A DNA stretch of 64,000 nucleotides. Origin: Limnanthes douglasii subsp. nivea. Taxonomy: Eukaryota > Streptophyta > Magnoliopsida > Brassicales > Limnanthaceae. Each line of letters begins with the position of its first letter. The stretch's first letter is position 1. Shown here piece by piece: positions 23,122 through 34,900 of the stretch. The stretch covers positions 271,258,770 to 271,322,769 of the forward strand of contig JAUPFV010000002.1 of the NCBI GenBank assembly GCA_036936605.1. Direction: 5' to 3'. A program made the position numbers and the translations under genes. Under the pieces are notes generated by a model that saw nothing but the letters and a program-made list of their open reading frames with translations, searched no databases and was not told where the DNA came from.

Positions 23122-24487
23122 GGACTATGAGGGCGAATACAGTCAGATTGAGCAACCCATCGTCGGTCTATAATCGCGGGAAGAATAAACTTTACCGTGA
23201 ATCTCATCTTGATGCAATGACTCGGGTGAGGGTTTTGATAAACTTTCCGACTATTCAGCGGGAGGCAATCACCGTCAACAAAATCTCCACAAAGGGATAG
23301 CTGAAGTAACATAAAGATTGAATCCTTACCATTATAAACACGATCATCGACGTGGAAGAATCTGGTAGACTAATGGGGTGTTGGGAATGAAGTTCTCGCT
23401 AGGAGATATCCAACATTCACGATCACAACCCTAGGATGCACCACCCCGATGAAGACTTTGATTAAAAAGAGCGCCAACGCATAAAACTTAATGAGCTTAG
23501 CATCATAAAGGTAGCCAAACAATATGATTTTTTACGGAGGCTCGACAGACGCAAACAGGGTCGCGCAAAGAGACTAGAATGAATCCAAATACGAACATCC
23601 TTCAAAATCTACCAAACACGAACAATGTGATTGATGTCTTTACTCTAACGAGTGAGACGTCTTAAGCAAGTAATTCTCTAATAAATCCACCGGTGGAGCC
23701 ATGACGCAAACCAAAGCCGGATTGAGATTATGGTTGTGAAGTGCAAAAATTTTGAGAGGGAACATACGAATCGAGATGAAAAGACCAATGGACAAGGCTG
23801 CAGATCTGTCATGACACCATGCATGATACACTCAACCTATGAAACAAGTACGATAATGGTGATAAACAAGTAACATACTACACATATAAGGGCAAACCAA
23901 CGAAGAATCCACAAGAATGGCCCGATGGAGTGCTCGATGTGTAAGACCGTCGTGAAAACAGTGAGGATGGTAGTTACGAGACCCGCATATGAGACACAAA
24001 ACCTCATACGACACACTGGTATGACAAGTATGCCAATACAACATCTCAGGTTACTAATAGAAGTAATAATAAGGTTGGAAAAATATCCAAGGGAAAGTAT
24101 TAGGTACATTCAAAAAATAAAAGTGGCTGGATGCAATTGATGCACAAAACCCATGAAACATTTACCACCGTTTAGAGTGGGGTTATGAAAACAGAAAAAG
24201 CTATTAAAAGGCTCGCAAAAGAGTACAGAAAATCATTTTTCTTCCATTGCAGAGTGAAACCAAAACTCCAAAACAATTTAAATGAAAACAAAAAAAAGTA
24301 CATAAGGTAAAAACTTCTTCTTCCTTGAGCTATAAAGCTCGAATAAGGAAGATTTAAGTGAATAATGGTGAAATCAGTGGTGGATTTTGGGAACAATTGC
24401 AAAAGAAAAAGTTTATCTCTCTAGATGCAGCCATTAATTGTTTATACTTTATACCATGTACAAACGGTATAAATTTCTTATGGAGTG
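23122..24487. other. Unassigned stretch
   Basis: Somewhat higher GC than the surroundings and several open frames of 60-90 codons on both strands (for example minus 23312-23076, plus 23925-24140). None resembles a family I know, and they do not connect through clear splice sites. Possibly the internal part of an unrecognised retroelement. Confidence 0.4.
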
Positions 24488-24957
24488 AGGTTCATATTCG
24501 ACTAAATATCACCATTAGTCCTTTATATTTTGTGTTTGTATCAAACTAGTAAACTATGTTCATTTTTGTCACCGACTAATCCCATATGTTTTAGAAATTT
24601 GCATTATTAGTGTCTGCACATGTGAGTATTGAGAAGTTGACATCTGGTAGCCCATACATTAATATTTTGTCACATTATTGGTCCCCTAAAAATATGAAGA
24701 ATGTGGTTTTGGAATTAGAGATTTAGGAGGAAGACTATGTGTTTTTCGAATTAGAGTTTTAGATTTTTGAAGACCAATAGTGAGAAAAAATGTTTATTTT
24801 TGGGCTGTCACGTGTCAGCTTCGCAGTACTCACATGTACGGGGAGTAATGATGCAAAATTCTAAAACATTGAGAACTAGTGGAAGGTAAAAATGAACATA
24901 AAAAATTAATTTTATACAAACACAAAACATGAGAGAGCAATGATGATTTTTTACCTT
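24488..24957. mobile_element. Diverged foldback element (MITE-like)
   Basis: Two arms of about 170-190 bases in inverted orientation. The left arm has 'ttttgtgtttgtat', 'atgttcatttttgtcac', 'atgttttagaaatttgcat' and 'acatgtgagta'. The same words recur in reverse complement at 24950-24810. The spacer (about 24680-24800) is purine-rich. The arms differ at many sites, so this is older than the foldback at 21598. No target duplication could be fixed. Confidence 0.7.
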
Positions 24958-25075
24958 TTATATCTTATAAAATTTATTATTTTTTCATATGAGTAGATGA
25001 TTATGAAATACAATTTTATATTATCATTTTTCAATGAATATTCATTATCTAAAAATGAATCGAACTATCGGGTGG

Positions 25076-25159
<84 letters not shown>
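25076..25159. repeat. (ATA)n microsatellite, 28 units
   Basis: Uninterrupted ATA/TAA repeat of 84 bases. The apparent poly-isoleucine frame across it is an artefact. Confidence 0.97.
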
Positions 25160-25660
25160 GGCAATAATTTTTACACGATAAGCTGGTTTATCGTCGACCG
25201 GTTTGGAAAATCAGATTATCGTCGACGGTTTTTTTCTAAAGTGCTCGATTGTGGTCAGTTATGGCCGGTGAACGGTGGTTTCAAAAGGTGAACATTTTTT
25301 GGATAGGATCGTCGGTGGCTAACCGTGGTTGTCAGCAGGAAACTGATCACGGTGACAAATTTTCAAGTCAACAAACCCTTCTTGGGAAACGGGTATTTTA
25401 TTAGGTTAAGAGAGAGGAGAAAGAAAGAGAGACGACTGGTCATAAATTCAAAATCTAAATTTCTTGATTGGCCCAAAATACCTGATTTTTTCACAAAATA
25501 AGACTCATATACTAGGTTGAAGGTAGTTGTGGTATTAACAAAAAATTAGGTATTGAAAGTGAATTGCTTTATTGAGGTGGGTATTAAGTGAGCATTAACC
25601 CATTTTTGGATACCAAATAGTAATATGTTTGACCAATAGGTACTTAGTATGCCATTTTCC
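25160..25660. other. Spacer between microsatellites
   Basis: Mixed sequence with a few CG-containing words ('tcgtcgac', 'gtcggtgg') around 25190-25340, no reading frame of note and no recognised repeat family. Confidence 0.4.
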
Positions 25661-25720
<60 letters not shown>

Positions 25721-25734
25721 TATATATATATATA
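25661..25734. repeat. (TAA)n followed by (TA)n microsatellite
   Basis: TAA repeat of 57 bases (25661-25717) running directly into a short TA repeat (to 25734). It lies about 230 bases beyond the stop codon of the GDSL gene. Confidence 0.95.
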
Positions 25735-25965
25735 GGAAATTGTTTTTACACGAGAAAAATAGGTAATTATTTTGTCTTTTTTCTTTCTATATTTGAATTT
25801 AATTGAGATTAAATGGGTAAGACAAATATAGCTCAGCATTATATCGTGGACTTAGAAACTATCTCTTCCCACAAACAAAATCCATAATCCATAATCCATA
25901 CTCCATACGATACGAAAGCAATGACATGATAAAAAATTCGAGCAAGACAACACATTACATAATTC

Positions 25966-28900
25966 TTATGTTAAGAAATCTGGACGAAGAGCTGTAAGAC
26001 CTTTGTCGGCAATGATCTGATACATTCTTTCTGATGGATGAACTGCGTCCCAGAATACGTACTTTGATGCATCACTACATGTACTCATCCCTTTGCATGT
26101 AATTCCATATTCATATGTTCCACTTCCACAACATCCCTTTGATGTTTCACTGAATCCTGTCATTTTGTACATAACACCCACAAATTAATGACATTTATAT
26201 AAGTGTCTTTGTTGGGATGGGATATCATAATGGCACATACCATATGTGTTAGGATTGTTTATGGCATCTTGGATGATGGCATAAGCGTCGACAAAAGCCA
26301 CTTTGATCCCCAGTTTAATTCTGCTGGTGGCTAGTTTCTGTTGTATCTTGGAATTGAATGAGAATGCCACTTTGTTGTAGTCTTCTGCGCAATCAATTTT
26401 GTTGGCTAGAGTTTTAACTAGGGGCATGCACCCGATTGGAGGGACTCCAACAACTACTATTCTTCTTGCTCCTTCTCTGTGCAACATCTACAGATTAAAC
26501 ATAGGAATATTATATCAACTTTTATAGCATATTCAAAATTTAAAGTTGGATGTAAATACAAAAGTTAAAATTTTAACTAATGTGGGTATTTTCTGACAAA
26601 ACTAATAGTAATATATATAAGAAGCGAGAGAAAGAAATAAAACCTGAACAGCCTGATACATAAGAGAGGCCAAATAGCGCTGGTATTGTTCCAAGGTGAA
26701 TTGCGTGGGACGAAGCGGGTCGAGGTAATAGTTTTGGAGGAAATCGTTTGTTCCCATGCTCAATAAGAAGACTGCGTTATTTACTATATTTTCTGCTTCA
26801 ACCGCACCAGCCAATTTGCTTAGATGGATCTTGTAGTGCCTCAGGTAATTTAATTGTCTCCGAAAGGGCAGCACATTCTGTAGTTTTAACACAAAACTAG
26901 ATTCATACTAATATTTTTGTTACATACTTCTTCTCTCTAAATTTTACTGTTTAGTTTCTTCCGGTGAAGCGTTAATGTATAAATACATCTTCCTCTTTTT
27001 CTAAAAGAATGTTTGTTTAATAGTGTCACGAAGTATGGATCATAAGCAGAGGACGTAAAAGGTTGAGAGCTGTAGGACTGATAAACCGAGCAGTGATCAT
27101 AGATTGAGAGTAATAAGAACATCAAAAATACAAATAATTAACGAATAGTAGAAGATAAGAACATATTTGTAAACATTATTTTCTTTAAAATATCTTTAAA
27201 ATAAACTTATATATCTCATCCGGTGAAATAAATAAATAAGATAATAGTTAATCAGTCCATAATTTATTTCTTAAGAACAAATCAAAACGCTTTTTATTTT
27301 TTATAAATATATATAATAATCTAGAATAAATATTTTATTTTTAAGATACCGGAAGAAATATGTTTTTTCCCTCTTAAAACTCTTATCATTTTAGGATTTA
27401 AGTTGTTACTAAATCACTATACAATTATCACAAAATGGCTCAAGCAGAGAACATATGCGAAGGACATACTAAAATGAACACAGAATTTAACGTGGTTCGA
27501 CAATTGTCTACGTCCATGGGCGCAGCCAGAGAAAAGAGTTTCACTGTGATAGAAAATGTCACAAATTTCAGATTGTTTTTTGTGTAGTCCTAGTAGTCTA
27601 TTTATAGGGAATTAATAGACTTACTAGACAGTGGACCTAATGGTCTCATATACACTAATAAGAAAACCATCTATTGTATTACAGCTTGTCAATGACACAA
27701 AACTGTACCGCCGAACACGGTACACTGTCAAGGCACTATTCGACTCATTCACAACAAATCTTCCCCTTGAGGCGAATATCCTTTCTTCACTATCAACAAA
27801 GAAACTTCTCTTCTTCTGACTCACCAAATGCCCCTAAGGCATTCACTCTATACAGCGAACACCGATCCAGTTTAGGCACTCTCTAAACTTTCGAACTGAT
27901 ATTGCCTTGGTCATTATATTTTCTGGATTATAGTGTGTAGACACTTTCTTCACATCAACAACTCCCTTTGATATTATATCACGAATAAAATGATACCTGA
28001 CATCTATGTGCTTTGTACGCTCATGGTACATCTGGTTCCCTGTAAGGTGTATGGCGCTTTGACTGTCACAAAACACTTTTGTAGTAGTCCTATATTAGCC
28101 CAAATCTGACACCAAACCTTGCAACCATATTGCTTTTTAACTGCTTCTGTTACCGCCATGTACTCTGCCTTTGTTGTAGACAAAGCTACAGTAGCTTGCA
28201 ACTGTACTTTCCAACTGATTGCACTCCCAGCTAGAGTAAATACATATCCTGTCAGAGATCTTCTTTTATCCATATCACCTGCAAATCAGAATCAATAAAA
28301 CCAACCAATGATCCTGCAACATCATTCAGTGATTCACCAATATCGGTCTTGTTAAAAGTTAACCCAACATTCACAGTATTCTTAAGATACCGAAGTATCC
28401 ATTTCACTGCGTGCGAGTGTTCTTTCCACGACATCCCGTGTACCTGCTAACTACACTAACCGCATGTGAAATATTAGGACGTGTGCATACCATAGCATAC
28501 ATGATGCTACCAACTGCACTTGCATATAGAACCTTCGACATTTGTTCCAACTCAGTATCGTTCTTGGCCACTCCTACTGCAGACAACTTGAAATGAGTAG
28601 CAAATGGAATGCTAACTGTTTTAGCATCAAACATGTTGAATCGTTATAACAATTTCTCAATATAGCTTCATTGAGATAAGTGTAATGATCCTACATTTCT
28701 GTTCCTGATAATATCCATACCAAGAATTTTCTTTGCTCTACCCAGATCCTTCATCTCAAACTCGGCACTAAGCTGCTTATTTATCTGCACAATGTGTGAC
28801 ATATTACAAGCAGCAATAAGCATATGATCCACATACAACAACAAGTAAACATAAGAATCATTTGACATCTTTTGATGATACACACAACTATCATATGGAC

Positions 28901-31900
28901 TCCTCATGAACCCTTTTGACATCATGAATGTATCAAAACGTTTGTACCATAGCCTAGGTGACTGTTTCAAACCATACAGTGAATTTTTCAGCAGACAAAC
29001 TTTTTCCTCCATATTAGGTTCGATAAATCCCTGGTTGTCTCATGTAGATTTGCTCCTCCAATTCATCATGTAGAAACACAATCTTCACATCCAACTACTT
29101 AAGCTCTAAATCTTGCAAAACTACTATGGCTAACAAAACTCGAATCAAACTATGCTTCACCACTGGAGAAAACACTTCCTTGAAGTCGATTCCTTCCCTT
29201 TGAGTAAAAATATTAGCGACCAGTCTTCCCTTGAATCGAGATGCCTCAACCCCTGGATTACCTTCTTTTTTCTTGAACACCCATTTACTGCCTACTATCT
29301 TCTGTCATTTAGGAAAGTCAACAAGCTTCCATGTTTGATTCTTATGAAGAGATTCAATCTCTTCCCTCATAATATCAATCCACCGATCTGCCTCTGAACT
29401 CACTATAGCTTCTCTGTAGCTACTAGGTTCTTGCATCTCAACTTCTTCTGTAATTGACAGAGCATATGCAATTAGATTCGCATACTTTTTTGGAAGTCTA
29501 ATATCTCTTCTTTCTCTGCCCAATGCTATGCTATAAGGTTGTTGTTCTGGTTCAGGCGCATCATCATCACTATCATCCGATGTTGATGCTTCACCTCCTG
29601 ATTCCGGATCAACCTCAGAACCATTTGAATTATTAGACCTGCTAGGAACTGATTTTACTTCAAGCTCCACCTGTTTAGTCACAATCGATCCTGATACGAA
29701 TATTTCTCCTACTTCATTTTTACTTTCTATCGAAGCAAAGTCATTAAAAGTAACGTCCCTACTGATGAGAAAACCTGGAGACTTTGGAGAGGTACACCAT
29801 AACCTATATCCCTTCACTCTAGTAGCATATCATAGAAATATGCACTTTTTTCCCTCGGCTCAAGCTTACCATCTCTCATATGAGCATACGCAGGACAACC
29901 GAACACCCTCAAATGTTCATAATCACCCGACGATCCAGACCAAATCTCAAAAGAAGTTTTACAATCAATAGCCGTTGATGGAGACCAATTCACCAAGTAA
30001 CACGTTGTATTGATAGTTTCAGCCCAAAAATTATTTCTCACACCGGAATGCGAGAGCATACTTCATGCGTTGTCACAAAGCGTTCTGTTCATTCTTTCTG
30101 CGACTCTATTTGGTTGTGATGTTCTAAAATAAGTGTGATGGCGCTCTATTCCCTCAACTTCGTAGAACTCGTTGAACTCATGATTGCAATATTCTAACCC
30201 ATTATCTGTCCTAAGACGTTTGATTTTTCTTCATGTTTGTATCTTAATCATCGTCTCCCATTTGAAAAAAGTTGAATATGCCTCATCTTTCATTTTCAGA
30301 AAGTAAACCCAAACCATCATTGAATAATCATCAATGAAACTCATGTAGTATCTGGCTCCGCTCTTGGATGGAATTCTGTTTGGACCCCAAAGATCTGAGT
30401 GAATGTAGTTCACTGTCCCTTTAGTATTTCTTACAACTGATTTGCTGAATTTGACTCTAGTTTGTTTACCAAACACACAATGCTCACAAAATCCCAATGA
30501 TTCTGCTTTATACCCTTTCAACAAGTCTCTCTTTCCGAAAACAACTAATCATCTGTCACTCATGTAACCAAGATGCCAATTCCACAACTTATTTTGATCT
30601 TGCCTACTTTGGCTATTACTCCCTGATGATGCTACTGCAGTATCGCCCATAACAACACTCACTTGGAGAATGTAAAGACCCTTCTGCAAACTCCCCTTCA
30701 TACATACCATTAAGCCTTTTGTCGCTTTGATTACATCGTCTTCTGCACGATACTTGCAACCACGAGAGTCTATAGTCCCAAGAGAAATCAGGTTTCTCTT
30801 CAAACCAAGAACATGCCAGCACGTCAAGATTCCAACAACCTCGTTAAACATTCTGATTCTGACGTTACCAATACCACCAACAGTCAACGAATGATTGTTC
30901 CCTAAGTAAGCAGTTCCCTACATTGGCTTGTAAGTATCGAACCACTGCTTTAACTGACACATGTGATATGTAGCGCAAGTATCGAGTACCCAAGAGTTTT
31001 TCCGAAAGTCTGAACTCACGGACAATACATCTCCTCTACCATTATTTTTCACTATCGTCGGAATCGTTCACACCTTCAACAATGTTTGCTTCGTTTTTCT
31101 TTTGATTTCCCTTCTTACCATTCAGTTTCGGACAATCTCTCCTATAATGACCCTCCTCACCGTATTCATAACAATTTGAGTGCTTTACCTTTGATTTGGA
31201 CCTCCAGTTCATCATTCTTAAAGAACTCGCTTTGCTTCTAGATATTTCCTTAGCCATAACACCTCCCCCTTCAGCTTGATTGTCTAGCTGCAACTTTCTC
31301 ATCTCCTTTGATTTCATTGCCTCTTTGACATCTGCTAGCGATAACTTATCATTACCAGACATAATGGTATCTACGAAGTTTTCATAGGGAGCTGGTAACA
31401 ATCTCAATACAAACAAAGCTTGATCCTCATCCTCAATATTCATATCTATGTTCTCCAAGTCTATTATTATTGATTTAAAATTATCTAAGTGCTCAGTTAC
31501 GGACATACCTTCTTTCGATCTGAAATCATACAAACGTTTCTTCAAGTATAATCGGTTCACTACTGATTTCTATGAGTAAAGATCTCCTAGCTTCTTCAAT
31601 GCGCGGACAGCGGTCTTCTCACCACTAATCTCGCGAAGCACATTGTCTTTCACACTTATTAAAATCCAGCACAAAGCCCTTTCTTAAAGATCTTGCTTCT
31701 CCTCTTCTTTCATCTCTTCTGGTAACTTATTCTCCACAACCTTCCACAACTCTTGCAGTACCAATGAAGATTTCATTTAAATATTCCACAACGCAAACCT
31801 GGATCCCTCATCAAATTTTTCAATCATGTATTTTGTTGCTGTAGACGCCATTGTGAAACCCTAATTGCAAAAAAACCCTAATTTCACCACGTGGCTCTGA

Positions 31901-34900
31901 TACCAATTTTGTTATTAAATCACTATGCAATTATCATTCACAAAACTGTACCACCGAACACGGTACACTGTCAAGGAACTATTCGACTCATTCACAATAT
32001 AGGTAATGAGTCAACCTAAAGTTGGATCCAAAATCAATAAACATAATCCCCTAAACTTTAAGCAAAACAGAACACTTATTATTCTTTTAAAATTCCATAT
32101 GAGAGCTGCCTCCCAACAATGAAAGCAACCAAAAAATTTTAATCCTATTGTCTTATTTTTTTCGAAAATCATTGAAAGTCGTCCTTTTTATATCATCGAC
32201 CGAAAGAAACTTAAGAAAAACTTAGTACTATGCCGGTGATGAGAGAGCTTTGAATGTAGATACGGAAGATTGAAATTCATTAAATATTTTGAAACTTCCT
32301 CTTATAATGAAGTTATCGACTAACGATTAAAGAGATTTGATGCGTTTATCTTCATCAAGCAAACTCAGAATAAAGTACTGTTAAGATTATCACTTCCAAT
32401 CTTTTTTCAATTTGGTAAGCCTCACATAATCTGATTCTGTAGGATTTTTAGTTACGACTGTGTTTTATCTTTTTTTTAATCTACAATAGAACAAATTTGC
32501 AAGCAAAGATCATTTATAGTTCACTAAGTCAGGTAAAACTTTCTTCCTAAGAGTTAAATAATATGGATATCTCAAAAACAATGATAAACGAGTAATGTTG
32601 TTATTTTATTATTTTGTGCAACAAGAGTTGAATGATGAACTCATGGATTATTTCCGGAGATAATAGGTACTAAATTAATTTATTTTACTGTTAGGTACCA
32701 TGTATTTAAACTCTCAAGAAATATGATATCTCTTTGAGGTGGAGATTGATTAAGAATTAGATCCAATCTTTTTATGGTTTTAAGATACCATTTAACTAAT
32801 CATTAGACCGCCTCATTTTGTTCTCTAAAACTATGTCTATTAGTCGTGTTAGATAAAATCAATTTCGTACAATATTAGAGGTTGAATAAACCAAGTAGCT
32901 TTATTCTCCTTAAGAATTTCAAGTAGAATTTCATAATCAATCTCAATCTCAACAATAATAAAATTTTGCTTACTATATATCCTTCCATGTCCAGCTAATA
33001 TTTCTCATTGACAATTTCTTAAGAGATCCCCCTAGATTCACCAAATATGGTAGAAGAACCATCATAATTTAACTTAAATTTTTCAGGCAAAATCCATTAG
33101 ATGAAAAGACTAATCCTAGATATTTTTGTGCAAAAAAATTATAAATACAATAGTTAAATCTAAAGTTTTTTAAAAAATATTTTTTGATAGTAAAAGAATA
33201 ATAATAAAAATTATAAAGAGTTTTAATCGTTCATTGTATATATATATATATGTTGAGAAGTTTAGACCAAAATGAAAATATATGTTGGTTCATAATGGTT
33301 TCACACGAGGTTGAATATTATTCGTACTTTTCAAACTTTTTAGACTTTTATTTTGTTCGAATTTGGTCCAATTTAGTTTGAATAATTAACATTTCTAGTC
33401 TCATAGAAAAAATTTACTCGATTAGTGAGATTGGTGGTGATTATGGCTTCATCATAGATGTTAGCTTAATTTATGTACACAAAATAAAAAATGGTGACAC
33501 TAGTTATTTATGAGATGTTGTTTAATGGTCCAAATAACTTTTAATGTAAATCTAATGCTCTAAATTTTCCTCTATCTCATATCGTTTAGACTCAAGATAT
33601 TATAAAATATATAAAAAAATTATATTATATTAACTATATGAGGCTTTTTAAGAGCATACCAAAATCAAAGTTGTACGAGTGTTGTGGTCCAAAACGGACA
33701 ATATCACACTAGTTGAGACATATCTATCATAAATATGGTACAAAGCAATGCGACCGTGCCGTCCGTTGCGCGGTGTTCTAAGCGATGTATTTAATTTACA
33801 ATGATGAGACAATATACCTCGTTTTATCTAGGGGGAATGTTATCACATTCCGCTATATTTCAATGGGACCGTGCCCATTATACCAGATCAAGTTTAAGGA
33901 TGGGGTGTGTTGAAGTAAAATCGGTGGCTCGTGCTGGTCTTGTGGCCCAAAATGAATAATATCATACTAAATGAGTGACACTTATATATTCTTAACAATA
34001 ACCTCTATTAAGATATCAAGCTACTTATCTTTTGTTATGCCAAAACTTATTTTTATTGTATCCGAACAATTTAAAAACTTTGATAAAACCACGTAATCTT
34101 TTATATGGTTTTATGAATCACGTAATCTTTTGTTACAAAGACTGATTGAGTCTTTTGTGTTTGAAAGTCTTTTTATAAGTTACTTATTTATAAAATAAAG
34201 CTTTGTTACCCATGAATATAAGATTTCTTAACAATACAAACCATGCTAAATATTGTCTTATGTATTTTGTTTTATTATGATTTATTTATTTTATTTTTTC
34301 ATCTTGTATAAGGAAAATAGATCGTTTCTCTATAAGTTCGTTTAATCATATATCGGTTATTTTCTAGGTCGAACGGTGTACTAATTTCTCTCAAAAAGTG
34401 GTGTGGTGAGTGTGGAATAACAATATAATAAGTAGATCGATGGTTGATCTATAGGTTGGAGAAGTAGATATCATATGAAAACCGTAAAACCATGAAGATG
34501 AGTTTGATGAAGCTTAGCCTATAAAAAAATTGAATGATATAATGATTTCAGTCTCTGAGTAATTAAGGTTAATGTTTAACTAGTACAAAATGGATTGGCA
34601 ACTGCTATGGTTGATAAATTTACACAAGTTGATGATGTGTTACTGTTTAAAGCTCATAGTTCCCTTATATTGAGTTTGAGATATGAAGTGCTACAAGAGG
34701 TATCTGAAGATCCTATGATTTTAAGAATATGGAATCGATTGTGTTAAGGACAAATACTCACAAATGACTTTCAAAAGGATAACTTTATTAATCATAAAAA
34801 TTTACAAATTTTATATTAGTAATCACATTTATACATCTGAGGTGGAGCTTTCTCTCTCTTTAATTAACAAGTAATAACCTTATTGATAGTGAGCTAATCT

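Larger units (their letters stand above)
27404..31999 (-). mobile_element. Complete but dead Ty1/copia element inside the GDSL intron
   Basis: Oriented minus, same as the host gene. The 3' LTR is 27404-27756 (353 bp, ends TG/CA) and the 5' LTR is 31910-31999, shortened to 90 bp. The flanks are TAAGT (27399-27403) and TAGGT (32000-32004), a 5-bp target duplication with one change. The primer-binding site TGGTATCAGAGC (initiator Met) lies at about 31903-31892 on the minus strand, directly after the 5' LTR. A purine-rich tract (CAAGGGGAAGA type, near 27765) precedes the 3' LTR. gag-pol fills the interior in copia order. Confidence 0.9.

Noticed and set aside
25034..25291. Open frame with a long poly-isoleucine run
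   Set aside because: It is a translation of the (ATA)n microsatellite, not a gene.
25966..26892. GDSL 3' exons as an isolated pseudogene, separate from 42800-43335
   Set aside because: Splice phases match exactly across the gap, the protein is complete at 356 residues and no residue or motif is missing, so one gene with a very long intron explains both parts better.
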